In this document: positions 39,886-50,334 of the stretch, one piece after another
Numbering within the stretch: position 1 is the stretch's first letter
How the letters are laid out: every line of letters begins with the position of its first letter
NCBI RefSeq assembly: GCF_039531105.1
Contig: NZ_BAAAPK010000001.1
Coordinates: forward strand, 1,860,001 to 1,924,000
Reading direction: 5' to 3'
Source of the DNA: Microbacterium lacus
GTDB lineage: Bacteria; Actinomycetota; Actinomycetes; Actinomycetales; Microbacteriaceae
Length of the DNA: 64,000 nt
Translations under genes and position numbers: made by a program
Notes under the pieces: generated by a model
What the model saw: only the letters and a program-made list of their open reading frames with translations
Databases searched by the model: none
What the model was told of the DNA's origin: nothing

Positions 39886-40596
39886 ATGGCAGCACGCAGT
39901 ACGGCGCCCGAGAAGCGGCCCGGATTCTTCTCGCAGATCCGCACCCTGTTCACGTTCACGCGCAAGGCGTACCCCTGGCTGCCGTGGCTGCTGATCGGCA
40001 TCATGATCCTCGCCACCGGTCTCGGCGTCGCGATCGGCTTCCTGCTGCCGCCGGTCGCGCTGTGGAGCATCATCCTCTGGGCGATCACGGGCGTCATGCT
40101 CGGCATCCTCGCGTCGCTCATGACGATGACGCGCCTGTCCACGAGTGCGATGTACAAGCAGATCGACGGGATGCCGGGCGCGGCCGGCCATGTGCTGTCG
40201 ACGTCGCTGGGACGCAAGTGGCAGTCCAGCGAGATGCCGGTCGGCGTGAACCCCAAGACGCAGGAAGCGGTGTACCGCGCCGTCGGGCGCGGTGGAGTCG
40301 TCATCGTCGGCGAAGGGGCCCGCGGCCGGCTCACCCGGCTCGTGAACGACGAACGCTCGAAGGCTCAGCGCGTCGCCGCCGGCGTGCCCGTCACCGTCCT
40401 CTACGTCGGGCACGGTGCCGACGAGGTGCCGATCGCGAAGCTCGCCTCGACGATCAAGGCCCTGCCGACCAAAATCGACCGCGCGACGATGGCTGCGGTC
40501 ATCAAGCGGCTCGAGTCCGTCTCCCAGTCGCTGGCGTCGCTGCCCATCCCGAAGGGCATCGACCCCACGAAGGCGCGCGCCCCGCGCCCGCGCTAG
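39886..40596 (+). CDS. DUF4191 membrane protein
   Basis: A 236-residue protein with two closely spaced membrane segments (about residues 28-75) flanked by a basic N-terminus and a ~150-residue cytoplasmic domain. The soluble part contains RAVGRGGVVIVGEGARGRLTRL and DRATMAAVIKRLESVSQ. It belongs to the actinobacterial DUF4191 family, function unknown, often found near glnA as here. It converges on the RDD gene with a 12-base gap. Confidence 0.88.
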   Translation: MAARSTAPEKRPGFFSQIRTLFTFTRKAYPWLPWLLIGIMILATGLGVAIGFLLPPVALWSIILWAITGVMLGILASLMTMTRLSTSAMYKQIDGMPGAAGHVLSTSLGRKWQSSEMPVGVNPKTQEAVYRAVGRGGVVIVGEGARGRLTRLVNDERSKAQRVAAGVPVTVLYVGHGADEVPIAKLASTIKALPTKIDRATMAAVIKRLESVSQSLASLPIPKGIDPTKARAPRPR

Positions 40597-40608
40597 TCCG
40601 GCGGCGCG

Positions 40609-41016
40609 CTACGCGCGCACAAGCACGGTGCCGGCCGCTTTGTCGTGCAGACCCCTGTTGTCGGCATCCCAGATCACCGCGGGGATCACGAGGCCGAGGA
40701 GCACCGAGCGCACGACCGGGCGCCACAGTCCCGGCCATTCCCCCGTCACCCGCTGGACGCGCATGCCCAGGAGCCGGTGACCGGGACTGCCTCCGATCGT
40801 CGGGATGAAGATGATCTGCACGACGACGAAGACGAGCGTGGTCGCCAGTGGCGCATAGTCGAAGAACGAGATCGAGATCACCACGGCGCAGGCCCAGTCG
40901 ATCAGGATCGCCCACACCCGGCGACCGAGCTTCGCGAGGCTCCCGCGGCCTTCCTCAGGAAGTCCGAGACGCTCGCCCGGGTATCCGCCGGAGGGAAGCG
41001 CATCGGGTGAGACCAT
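40609..41016 (-). CDS. RDD family membrane protein
   Basis: A 135-residue protein with three hydrophobic segments. RRVWAILIDWACAVVIS carries the Arg and Asp of the RDD signature, and GGSPGHRLLGMRVQRV is the typical central motif. Members are small membrane proteins, some linked to Na+/H+ exchange; the role here is unknown. It is divergent to glnA, and the GlnR operator lies in the gap, so nitrogen control of both genes is possible. Confidence 0.9.
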   Translation of the reverse strand: MVSPDALPSGGYPGERLGLPEEGRGSLAKLGRRVWAILIDWACAVVISISFFDYAPLATTLVFVVVQIIFIPTIGGSPGHRLLGMRVQRVTGEWPGLWRPVVRSVLLGLVIPAVIWDADNRGLHDKAAGTVLVRA

Positions 41017-41039
41017 GTGGTCAGCCTAACGAGCGTCGC

Positions 41040-41077
41040 GTAACATGCCGGAAACAATGGTGTCACTGCCGGGCAAT
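41040..41077 (+). promoter_or_regulatory. tandem GlnR-type operator of glnA
   Basis: The plus strand reads GTAAC-n6-GAAAC-n6-GTCAC-n6-GCAAT with an exact 22-bp period. Three of four boxes are perfect to the actinobacterial GlnR pattern, and the fourth is degenerate. It lies 72-109 bases before the glnA ATG. Confidence 0.85.
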
Positions 41078-41148
41078 GCCCTCCCGGTACGGTTCGTGAA
41101 AGCCCGCTTGCGGGCGGCAGTTCCCGATGCCCTAACTCTGGAGCCTTC

Positions 41149-42573
<1,425 letters not shown>

Positions 42574-42583
42574 GACACGTCGA

Positions 42584-42620
42584 CGAAGAAGGGGTCCCGC
42601 ATCGCGGGGCCCCTTCTTCG
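42584..42620. terminator. bidirectional terminator between glnA and glnE
   Basis: A 17-bp inverted repeat (CGAAGAAGGGG...CCCCTTCTTCG, one G-U type mismatch) with a 3-base loop lies between the two convergent stop codons. On plus it is preceded by GAAG and ends in CTTCTTCG; on minus likewise, so it can work both ways. Confidence 0.85.
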
Positions 42621-42640
42621 TGTGCGGCGGACGCGGCGGC

Positions 42641-45640
42641 TCAGCCGTAGAACAGCTTCTCGAACACGCGCCGGGCGCGACGGGTCGCGCCCAGATAGTC
42701 CTCCTCGACCGCGGTCGCGGAGCGCGGCGGATATCCGAGCAGCCGGCCGATGCCGTCGAGCTTCTTGCGATCCGTCGGCAGCACGTCGCTCGTCTGACCG
42801 GACAGCAGTGTGTTGGCCGACCGCAGCCGGCTCGCCAGACGCCACGCGTCCGCGAGGCGCTGTGCATCGGTCTCCGCGACGATCCCGGCATCCCGCGCGG
42901 CCCGCAGGGCGTCCATGGTCGAGGTCGTCCGCATCCCGGGGACCCGGTGCGCGTGCTCGAGCTGCAGCAGCTGGACGAGCCACTCGACGTCGCTGAGCGA
43001 GCCGGGACCGAGCTTGAGGTGTCGTGCGGGATCCGCCCCCTGCGGCAGCCGCTCGTTCTCCACCCGCGCCTTGATGCGCTTGATCTCGCGCACACCCTGC
43101 GGATCGACCGTCGCGGGATAACGGACGTCGTCGGCGAGCTCGGTGAAGGCCCGGATGAGCTTCGTGCTGCCGGCGACCCCTCGCGCGCGGAGGAGGGCCT
43201 GCGCCTCCCACGACAGCGACCAGCGCCGGTAGTACTCGCCGTAGGCCGCGAGGGAGCGGGCCATCGGCCCGTTGCGCCCCTCGGGGCGCAGCCCGGCATC
43301 CAGATCCAGCGGGACGCGATGGTCCTCCGAGTGCTTGCGCAGACCCGCGACGAGCTGGAGCGAGAGCTCGTGCGCGCGCTGAGGGTCCACCCCGTTCGCC
43401 CGGTACACGTACATCACATCGGCATCCGACCCGAATCCCAGCTCTCCGCCGCCGAATCGACCCATCGCGATCACCGAGAAATCGAGCGCGGAGTCCTCCT
43501 CGGGGACGACCTCGCGGCGGACAGCCCGCAGCGTCGCCTGGATCGTCACCTCCGTCACGGTGGTGAGCGCGTGGGCGATCTCCTCGATCGTGAGGGTGCC
43601 CAGGATCCCGGCCATCGCGATGCGCAGCAACTCGCGCCGTCGGAGGCCGCGCACCGAGCGCATCGCGTCCTCGATCGAGGCGTGGCGCGACTGGATCGCG
43701 CGCGCCTCTTCCTGGAGAGCCACGCCTGACCGGGGCTGCAGAAGCTCGGGGTCGTCCAGCCACGCCGCGGACTCCGGGATCCACTCCATGAGCTCGCCGA
43801 CATAGCGTGAGCTGGACAGCACCCGGGTGAGGCTCTCCGCCGCGCCCGACGAGTCGCGGAGCATCCGCAGGAACCACGGCGTCGCGCCGAGGCGCTCGCT
43901 GATGCGCCGGAACGCCAGAAGCCCGTAGTCGGGGTCCACGCCGTCGGCGAACCAGCGGATCATCACGGGCATCAGGTGGCGCTGGATCGTGGCCCCGCGG
44001 CTCAGACCCGTTGTGAGCGAGGCGATGTGCCGTAGCGCCCCGACCGGATCGGTGAACCCGATCGCCGCGAGGCGATCGTGCGCCTGAGCGGGCGAGAGCG
44101 AGCGCTCCTCCTCGTGGAGCGAGGCGACCGCGGACAGCAGCGGCCGGTAGAACAGCCGGACGTGGATGTCGCGCACCTCGCGCTTGATCTTCTCCCACAG
44201 CTCCCAGACCTTCTCGCCCGACTCGGCCAGACCGCTGGCGCGCGCGAGGACGCGGCGCTCGTCCGGCCGCTCCGGCATCAAGTGGGTGCGACGGAGCTGA
44301 CGCAGCTGCACGCGATGCTCGAGGAGACGCAGCACGCGGTAGTCGTGCGAGAAGGTGGCGGCGTCGGCTCGGCCGATGTAGCCCTGTGCCACGAGGGCGT
44401 CGATCGCCTCGAGCGTGCCGCGCTGGCGGATGCGGTCATCCGACAGCCCGTGCACGAGCTGCAGGAGCTGCACCGTGAACTCGATGTCGCGGATGCCGCC
44501 CGGCCCGAGCTTGAGCTGGTAGGGCACCTCCGCGGCCGGGATGTGCTCGGTCACGCGCTCGCGCATGCGCTGAACGCTGTCCACGAAGTTCTCGCGGGCG
44601 GCGCTCGTCCAGATCTTCGGCTGGACGGCGCGCACGTACTCGTCGCCGAGTTCCCTGTCCCCCGCGATCGGCCGCGCCTTCAGCAGCGCCTGGAACTCCC
44701 AGCTCTTCGCCCACCGGTCGTAGTACGACAGGTGGGAATCCAGGGTGCGCACGAGCGCGCCCTGCTTTCCTTCGGGCCGGAGGTTCGCGTCCACCTCCCA
44801 CAGCGGCGGTTCGATCTCGGCGCCGGAGATCCCGCGCATCGTCTGCACGGCCAGTCGCGTGGCGATGTCCACCACGCGACTCTCGCCGGCTTCGGCGAGC
44901 ACCGCTTCGTCCGCGCCCGCGACGAAGATCACGTCCACATCGCTCACGTAGTTGAGCTCGCGGGCGCCGGTCTTGCCCATGCCGATCACGGCGAGGCGGG
45001 TGCCGGCGACCTGCTCACGCGGGGATCGTCCCGTGCCGGGCAGTCCCCGGACGACCCGCGCGCGCGCCACGCACAGCGACGCCTCGAGCGCCGCTCCGGC
45101 CGCATCTGCCAGACGGGCTGCCACCAGGGCGACCTCGTCCACCGGGGACGCGCTCAGCAGGTCGTACGCGGCGATCGCGGCCAACTGGCGCCGGTAGCGG
45201 ATACGCAGCGCCACCCAGGACCGCTCGTCCGGATCGACGGCGAAGCCATCCTCGGCGTCGACGGACTCCAGCAGGGACGCGCGCAGCTCCTCCTCCGTCG
45301 GAAGGGACCGACCCGCTGCGACGAGGTGCGAGAGTTCTTCCGGATGCCGCAGATAGAAGTCGGCGAAACCGCTCGAGGCACCGAGCAGCGCCCACACCGC
45401 CGCCCAGCCGTCCGCGTCGGCGTGCAGAGCACGCAGCGCCCTCGCGTCGCGTCGTGCGATCCGCGTCATCGCCGACACAGCCGCGTCGGGATCGGCGGAT
45501 CGGGCCGCGGGAGCCGTCAGCGCGTCGCGCTCGAGCGCGAGCAGTTCCTCGAGCTCGCCCAGATCCCTGTCCGCCTCCGCGAGACGGCTGAACCCGATCC
45601 GAGCGAGATGGGTGAGGGACTGCGAACGCTCCGTCGTCAT
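42641..45640 (-). CDS. glnE: bifunctional glutamine synthetase adenylyltransferase/deadenylylase
   Basis: A 999-residue enzyme that adds or removes AMP on the GlnA tyrosine. Two nucleotidyltransferase domains are visible: GMGKTGARELNYVSDVDVIFV in the first half (deadenylylation) and AMGRFGGGELGFGSDADVMYVY in the second (adenylylation), each with the Asp-x-Asp metal pair. Each is followed by a GlnD-type helical domain (for example KLGPGGIRDIEF, and KLGPGSLSDVEWLVQLLQ). It follows glnA2 after 16 bases on the same strand, so glnA2-glnE is one operon. Confidence 0.97.
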   Translation of the reverse strand: MTTERSQSLTHLARIGFSRLAEADRDLGELEELLALERDALTAPAARSADPDAAVSAMTRIARRDARALRALHADADGWAAVWALLGASSGFADFYLRHPEELSHLVAAGRSLPTEEELRASLLESVDAEDGFAVDPDERSWVALRIRYRRQLAAIAAYDLLSASPVDEVALVAARLADAAGAALEASLCVARARVVRGLPGTGRSPREQVAGTRLAVIGMGKTGARELNYVSDVDVIFVAGADEAVLAEAGESRVVDIATRLAVQTMRGISGAEIEPPLWEVDANLRPEGKQGALVRTLDSHLSYYDRWAKSWEFQALLKARPIAGDRELGDEYVRAVQPKIWTSAARENFVDSVQRMRERVTEHIPAAEVPYQLKLGPGGIRDIEFTVQLLQLVHGLSDDRIRQRGTLEAIDALVAQGYIGRADAATFSHDYRVLRLLEHRVQLRQLRRTHLMPERPDERRVLARASGLAESGEKVWELWEKIKREVRDIHVRLFYRPLLSAVASLHEEERSLSPAQAHDRLAAIGFTDPVGALRHIASLTTGLSRGATIQRHLMPVMIRWFADGVDPDYGLLAFRRISERLGATPWFLRMLRDSSGAAESLTRVLSSSRYVGELMEWIPESAAWLDDPELLQPRSGVALQEEARAIQSRHASIEDAMRSVRGLRRRELLRIAMAGILGTLTIEEIAHALTTVTEVTIQATLRAVRREVVPEEDSALDFSVIAMGRFGGGELGFGSDADVMYVYRANGVDPQRAHELSLQLVAGLRKHSEDHRVPLDLDAGLRPEGRNGPMARSLAAYGEYYRRWSLSWEAQALLRARGVAGSTKLIRAFTELADDVRYPATVDPQGVREIKRIKARVENERLPQGADPARHLKLGPGSLSDVEWLVQLLQLEHAHRVPGMRTTSTMDALRAARDAGIVAETDAQRLADAWRLASRLRSANTLLSGQTSDVLPTDRKKLDGIGRLLGYPPRSATAVEEDYLGATRRARRVFEKLFYG

Positions 45641-45656
45641 CGCCGCGAGGCGCCGG

Positions 45657-46994
45657 TCAGAGCATCTCGAGGTTGCTCTTCAACTCGAAGGGCGTCACCT
45701 GCGAACGGTACTCCTGCCATTCCTTGCGCTTGTTCAGCAGCACGTAGTTGAAGACCTGCTCACCGAGCGTCTCGGCGACCAGTTCGGACTCCTCCATGTA
45801 CTCCAGAGCGTGATCCAGGCTCGCCGGCAGTGGTGCGTAGCCGAGGGCCCTGCGCTCGGCATCCGTCAGCGACCAGACGTTGTCCTCCGCCTCGGGCGGG
45901 AGCTCGTAGCCCTCTTCGATACCCTTCAGACCCGCCGCGAGCATGAGCGCATACGCGAGATAAGGGTTCGCCGCCGAGTCCAGACCGCGGTATTCGACGC
46001 GCGAGGACTGACCCTTGTTGGGCTTGTACATCGGCACGCGCACCAGCGCGGATCGGTTGTTGTGACCCCACGTGATGAAGCTCGGGGCCTCGTCGCCGCC
46101 CCACAGGCGCTTGTAGGAGTTCACGAACTGATTCGTCACGGCGGAGATCTCGGCGGCGTGACGCAGCAGCCCCGCGATGAAGTGGCGCCCGGTCTTGGAC
46201 AGCTGGTAGGTCGCGCCCTCCTCGTAGAAGGCGTTCGTGTCGCCTTCGAAGAGCGACATGTGCGTGTGCATGCCACTGCCCGGCTTGCCGCCCAGCGGCT
46301 TGGGCATGAACGTCGCGTAGACGCCCTGCTCGATGGCCACCTCTTTGATCACGGTGCGGAACGTCATGATGTTGTCGGCCGTCGCGAGGGCGTCCGCGTA
46401 CCGCAGATCGATCTCGTTCTGGCCGGGGCCGCCCTCGTGGTGGCTGAACTCGACCGAGATCCCGAGGTCCTCCAGCATCCGCACCGACCGCCGACGGAAG
46501 TCGTGCGCCGTCCCACCCGGGACGTTGTCGAAGTACCCGGCGGAATCGACGGGTTCCGGTCCCTCCGGTCCGAACGCCGACGACTTCAGCAGGTAGAACT
46601 CGATCTCGGGGTGCGTGTAGAAGGTGAAGCCCGCATCGGCGGCCTTCGCGAGCGACCGCTTGAGCACGTGCCGGGGGTCGGCCACCGCGGGCTGGCCGTC
46701 GGGCGTGGTGATGTCGCAGAACATGCGCGCCGTCGGATCGATCTCGCCTCGCCACGGCAGGATCTGGAACGTCGTGGGATCGGGGTGAGCGAGCAGATCG
46801 GATTCGTACGAGCGGGTCAGGCCCTCGATCGCCGACCCGTCGAAGCCGAGCCCCTCGCTGAAGGCGCCCTCCACCTCGGCCGGCGCGATCGCGACCGACT
46901 TGAGGGTCCCGATGACGTCGGTGAACCACAGCCGGACGAACTTGACGCCCCGCTCCTCGATCGTGCGCAGAACGAAGTCACGCTGCTTGTCCAT
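45657..46994 (-). CDS. glnA2: glutamine synthetase paralogue (GlnA2-type)
   Basis: A 445-residue member of the type I synthetase family. EIEFYLL, TFMPKPLGGKPGSGMHTH and SRVEYRGLDSAANPY correspond to the metal and substrate sites. The C-terminal adenylylation region is different: where GlnA has a Tyr in [10 protein letters not shown], this protein reads YELPPEAEDNVWSLT, so control by GlnE is doubtful. In Mycobacterium GlnA2 is a minor synthetase; in Streptomyces related GlnA3/GlnA4 act on polyamines. It starts the glnA2-glnE operon. I see no GlnR box upstream. Confidence 0.93.
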   Translation of the reverse strand: MDKQRDFVLRTIEERGVKFVRLWFTDVIGTLKSVAIAPAEVEGAFSEGLGFDGSAIEGLTRSYESDLLAHPDPTTFQILPWRGEIDPTARMFCDITTPDGQPAVADPRHVLKRSLAKAADAGFTFYTHPEIEFYLLKSSAFGPEGPEPVDSAGYFDNVPGGTAHDFRRRSVRMLEDLGISVEFSHHEGGPGQNEIDLRYADALATADNIMTFRTVIKEVAIEQGVYATFMPKPLGGKPGSGMHTHMSLFEGDTNAFYEEGATYQLSKTGRHFIAGLLRHAAEISAVTNQFVNSYKRLWGGDEAPSFITWGHNNRSALVRVPMYKPNKGQSSRVEYRGLDSAANPYLAYALMLAAGLKGIEEGYELPPEAEDNVWSLTDAERRALGYAPLPASLDHALEYMEESELVAETLGEQVFNYVLLNKRKEWQEYRSQVTPFELKSNLEML

Positions 46995-47030
46995 CGAATT
47001 CCCCTCGGATGCCGCTCAGGAAGAGCAGGA

Positions 47031-47246
47031 TCAGTTCTCGTCGTCTGCGGCGCCGGAACGCGGCGCATTCTCGCGGCGGTCTTCGTCTGCCCAGGCCCGA
47101 GAGCGCTCGCGGATGATCTCCGGTGCGCGCGCGGCCTCCTCGGCCGTGTCGAAAGGTCCCGCGCGGTCGACGTGCGGCGAGACGTAGCCGCGCTCGACCT
47201 CTCCGGTCTCGAGGTTGTACCAGTACTTCTCGCTGTCCTCGGCCAC
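47031..47246 (-). CDS. small conserved acidic protein (SPOR-like)
   Basis: A 71-residue protein beginning VAEDSEKYWYNLETGEVERG. The pattern YWYNL..G.VE.G..SP...R.GPFDT.EEA is widespread in actinobacteria, where it is often called hypothetical or SPOR-like. No catalytic residues or membrane segments are seen. GTG 47246 has GAGAGGAG six bases upstream. It lies ahead of glnA2 on the same strand with a 36-base gap and may be the first gene of that transcript. Confidence 0.7.
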   Translation of the reverse strand: MAEDSEKYWYNLETGEVERGYVSPHVDRAGPFDTAEEAARAPEIIRERSRAWADEDRRENAPRSGAADDEN

Positions 47247-47327
47247 AGTCCGCTCCTCTCGACCGTCCACCACACGCGTGCGCGGTGCCACTCGCTCGAT
47301 CCTACTGATCGGGCGCGCGCTCCTGGA

Positions 47328-47333
47328 TAGGCT
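47328..47333 (+). promoter_or_regulatory. -10 box of ppgK
   Basis: TAGGCT ends six bases before ATG 47340. This is the same leaderless geometry as at DUF4191. Confidence 0.5.
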
Positions 47334-47339
47334 GGCCCC

Positions 47340-48137
47340 ATGGCAAAGGACAAGACGCGCGCGGTCGGCGTGGACATCGGCGGCACGGGCATCAAGGCGG
47401 CGATCGTCGACCTGGAAGCGGGAACCCTGCTCAGCGACCGCGTGAAAGTCGCGACCCCGCAGGGGGCGGAGCCGGAGGACGTCCTGACGGCGGTGCTGAC
47501 GGTCCTGGACACGCTCGGTGTCCGTGAGGACGCGATCCCACTGGGTGTCGCCTTCCCGGCGATCGTGAAGTCGGGGCGCACGCTGTCCGCAGCGAACGTG
47601 TCGCAGCGGTGGATCGGCTTCGAGGCCGAGAAGTTCTTCGAGGACGGTCTGGGGCGCGACATCCACTTCGCGAACGACGCGGACGTCGCCGGCGTCGCCG
47701 AGATGCGCTACGGCGCGGCGCGCGGCATCCAGGGCCTCACGATCCTCACGACCCTCGGCACCGGCATCGGGTCGGCGGTGATCTACAACGGCGTCCTGAT
47801 CCCCAACTCCGAGCTCGGCCACCTGCAGCGCGCCGGACACAAGCGCGACTTCGAGGCGTGGACGGCCTACTCGGCGATGGAGCGCGAGACCCTCGACTGG
47901 GCTCAGTGGGCGGAGCGTCTGCAGGTCTACTACAGCCACGTCGAGTTCCTCTTCACGCCCGATCTGTTCATCGTCGGCGGGGGTGTCTCCAAGCACGCGG
48001 ACCAGTTCCTGCCGCTGCTCAAGCTCAACACGCCGATCGTGCCCGCGATCCACCGCAACAACGCAGGGATCATCGGCGCGGCGGCGCTCTCGCTGGGAGC
48101 CGCACCGGAACTGGACACGACGGTCACGCGCGCCTGA
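47340..48137 (+). CDS. ppgK: polyphosphate glucokinase
   Basis: A 265-residue ROK-related kinase that phosphorylates glucose using polyphosphate (or ATP). VDIGGTGIKAAIVD is the phosphate-1 loop, FANDADVAGVAEMRYG carries the catalytic Asp, and TLGTGIGSAVIYNG and SELGHLQRAGHK the sugar-binding blocks typical of actinobacterial PPGK. It lacks the zinc-binding CxCGxxGC of classical ROK proteins. Its promoter places transcription start at or next to the ATG. The RNase P RNA gene follows on the opposite strand. Confidence 0.96.
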   Translation: MAKDKTRAVGVDIGGTGIKAAIVDLEAGTLLSDRVKVATPQGAEPEDVLTAVLTVLDTLGVREDAIPLGVAFPAIVKSGRTLSAANVSQRWIGFEAEKFFEDGLGRDIHFANDADVAGVAEMRYGAARGIQGLTILTTLGTGIGSAVIYNGVLIPNSELGHLQRAGHKRDFEAWTAYSAMERETLDWAQWAERLQVYYSHVEFLFTPDLFIVGGGVSKHADQFLPLLKLNTPIVPAIHRNNAGIIGAAALSLGAAPELDTTVTRA

Positions 48138-48140
48138 CGA

Positions 48141-48527
48141 GAGGGCGAATGGGCCGGCCTGTACGCCGGGTTCTGTCCGGGGGCGTGAGCCCCGTGGACG
48201 GTCATCTCTCTCGGCGACACGTTGCCGTGCCGCTCCAGCGGCCTACCCGGGGACTCGGCGGGCCGCGTCCACATCCCCTGTCTGGCCTTGCTCCGGGCGA
48301 GGTTTACCTTGCGGGTCGTCTCGCGACGACCCCGGTGGTCTCTTACACCGCCGTTTCACCCTTACCGGGGTCTCCCCCGGCGGTCTGTTCTCTGTGGCAC
48401 TGTCTCGCGGATCACTCCGGGTGGGTGTTACCCACCGCCCTGCCCTGTGGAGCCCGGACGTTCCTCGGCGCGACACGGCGAACCGCGCGCGACGCGACCG
48501 TCCAGCCGACCCATTCGCGTCGCCCAC
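48141..48527 (-). ncRNA. rnpB: RNase P RNA (class A)
   Basis: On the minus strand the 5' arm GCGAATGGGTCGGC pairs with the 3' arm GCCGGCCCATTCGC, forming helix P1. The conserved core elements are present: GAGGAACGTCCGGGCTCCAC near the 5' end, ACAGAGAACAGACCGCC, GGTAAGGGTGAAACGGCGG and near the 3' end GACAGAACCCGGCGTACAGG. RNase P removes 5' leaders from pre-tRNAs. The ends are estimated to within about ten bases. It fills the 412-base gap between ppgK and the polymerase gene. Confidence 0.95.
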
Positions 48528-48549
48528 TCTAGCCCGGCATCCCGGGTCG

Positions 48550-50295
48550 TCAGTCCTTGCCGGCGTCCGCGGACACTCGGACCTCGAGGGGGAAGTCGAT
48601 CGGGAACCCTCCGAACAGCAGTCGGCCGGCTGCGGCGGCGGCCTGCTGCACCGCCTCCGCCACCTCGTCGGCGTGCTCCTGCGGGGTGTGGACCATGACC
48701 TCGTCGTGCAGGAAGAACGCGAGGTGAGCGCGGTCGGCGAAGACCGGGCCGGATCGGGGCGCGGTGCGCGCGGGAGCCACGGCGGGCAGAGCGGCAAGGC
48801 GGCCACGCAGATCGGCGAGCCACGCGGATGCCCACTCCGCCGCCGTGCCCTGGACGACGAAGTTGCGGGTGAACCTGCCGCGGTCTCGGGCCCACCGCCG
48901 GGCCCTGCTCTCATCCGCTCCCGACGCCTCGGCGTCGCCCGCTCGAGACTGCGCATCCCGCCACCGCGCGGACGGCGGGGGCGAAGTGCGACCGAGCCAC
49001 GTCGACACGACCCCGCCCTGCTCGCCGGTACGAGCGGCATCGTCCACCAGCGCCATCGCGCGGGGGAACGTCCGTCGCAGCCGGGGAACCAGGAGCCCGC
49101 TCGCGCCCGTCGTCGCGCCGTACATCGCGCCGAGCATCGCGACCTTGGCCTCCGCCCGGCTCGGCACCGCGCCGGCGGCGACGATGCCGGCGTACAGATC
49201 CGCCCCGCGCGCGGCGTCCGCGAGGGCGGCGTCGCCGGACATCGCAGCGAGTACGCGCGGTTCGAGCTGCGCGACGTCGGCCACGACGAGCCGCCACCCC
49301 GGGTCGGCGCGCACCGCCGTCCGCAGTTGACGGGGGATCTGCAGTGCACCGCCGCCGGCGGAGGCCCACCGACCGGTCACGACGCCCGCCGGCACATAGG
49401 TCGGACGGAAGCGGCCGTCGCGGACCCACTCGGTGAGCCACGCCCACCCGTTCGCCGTGAGCAGCCGGGAGAGCTTCTTGTACTCCAGGAGGGGCTCGAT
49501 CGCCGGGTGGCGGTACTCGGCCAGTTCCCAGCGGCTCGTCGATGTGACGAGGATGCCGGCGCGATGCAGTGACCGGAGGAGTTTCTGCTGCGAGTCGAGG
49601 TTCACCGTCGGATCCCCGAGCGCCTCCCGGACGCGACGCGCGGCATCCTCCATGCGTCGAGGTGCACCGCCGGACGCGGGTCGCTCCCCCAAGACCTCGT
49701 CGAGGATGCGGCGGTGCTCGCCCACGTCCCAGGGGAGCCCGGCGGCCTGGAGCTCCACGGCGATCAGCGCGCCGGCGGCCTCCGCCGCGATCAGCAGCCG
49801 GAGCCTTCCGGAGTCTGCAGATCGGCTCACCGCGTCGCGCTGGCGGCGGAATTCGTCCAGGCACTCGTCGGTCCCGATCGCGGGACCCGCCGCGGCCGCC
49901 GCACCGTCGAGGTCGAACAGCGCCGGGGCGGGTGCGTCCTCGCCGGTGAAGGGCGGGCAGTCCCAGTCGGTCGGCGACCCGGCAGTCGCATCACCGTGCG
50001 CGACGAATCCAGGTGTCAGGGTCGAATCGCGCAGGATCGCATGAGACAGGCGCAGATCGTGGCATCGCGAGACGCGGACTCCCGAACCGAGGAGAGCGGC
50101 GTACCAGCGCGGCGTGTCGTTCCAGACCCACCGCGGCGAATGGGCGCGCTCGAACGCGCGCACCCACTCCCCCAGGTCCGCTTCCGCGAGCGTCAGGCGC
50201 TCCCGCTCCGCGCCGTCGATGTCCAACACGGCGGCTGAAATCCCGCCGCCGGCGCGCCCCAGAACGACGAAAGCCTGATCGTCATCGCGATGCAC
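48550..50295 (-). CDS. compact DNA polymerase I-like protein (3'-5' exonuclease-like plus polymerase domain)
   Basis: A 581-residue family A polymerase without the N-terminal 5' nuclease. The polymerase motifs are kept in reduced form: motif A ADVAQLEPRVLA (usual DYSQIELR), motif B RAEAKVAMLGAMYG with R, K and YG, and motif C HDEVMVH. The first ~200 residues resemble a shortened, mostly inactive 3'-5' exonuclease domain. Such proteins are common in actinobacteria in addition to PolA and are thought to work in repair. I start at GTG 50295 because GGGAGG lies seven bases upstream; GTG 50310 is the alternative. Confidence 0.88.
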   Translation of the reverse strand: MHRDDDQAFVVLGRAGGGISAAVLDIDGAERERLTLAEADLGEWVRAFERAHSPRWVWNDTPRWYAALLGSGVRVSRCHDLRLSHAILRDSTLTPGFVAHGDATAGSPTDWDCPPFTGEDAPAPALFDLDGAAAAAGPAIGTDECLDEFRRQRDAVSRSADSGRLRLLIAAEAAGALIAVELQAAGLPWDVGEHRRILDEVLGERPASGGAPRRMEDAARRVREALGDPTVNLDSQQKLLRSLHRAGILVTSTSRWELAEYRHPAIEPLLEYKKLSRLLTANGWAWLTEWVRDGRFRPTYVPAGVVTGRWASAGGGALQIPRQLRTAVRADPGWRLVVADVAQLEPRVLAAMSGDAALADAARGADLYAGIVAAGAVPSRAEAKVAMLGAMYGATTGASGLLVPRLRRTFPRAMALVDDAARTGEQGGVVSTWLGRTSPPPSARWRDAQSRAGDAEASGADESRARRWARDRGRFTRNFVVQGTAAEWASAWLADLRGRLAALPAVAPARTAPRSGPVFADRAHLAFFLHDEVMVHTPQEHADEVAEAVQQAAAAAGRLLFGGFPIDFPLEVRVSADAGKD

Positions 50296-50334
50296 GGCGG
50301 CCCCTCCCACCAGGCACGGCGGCGAGGGGTGGGA

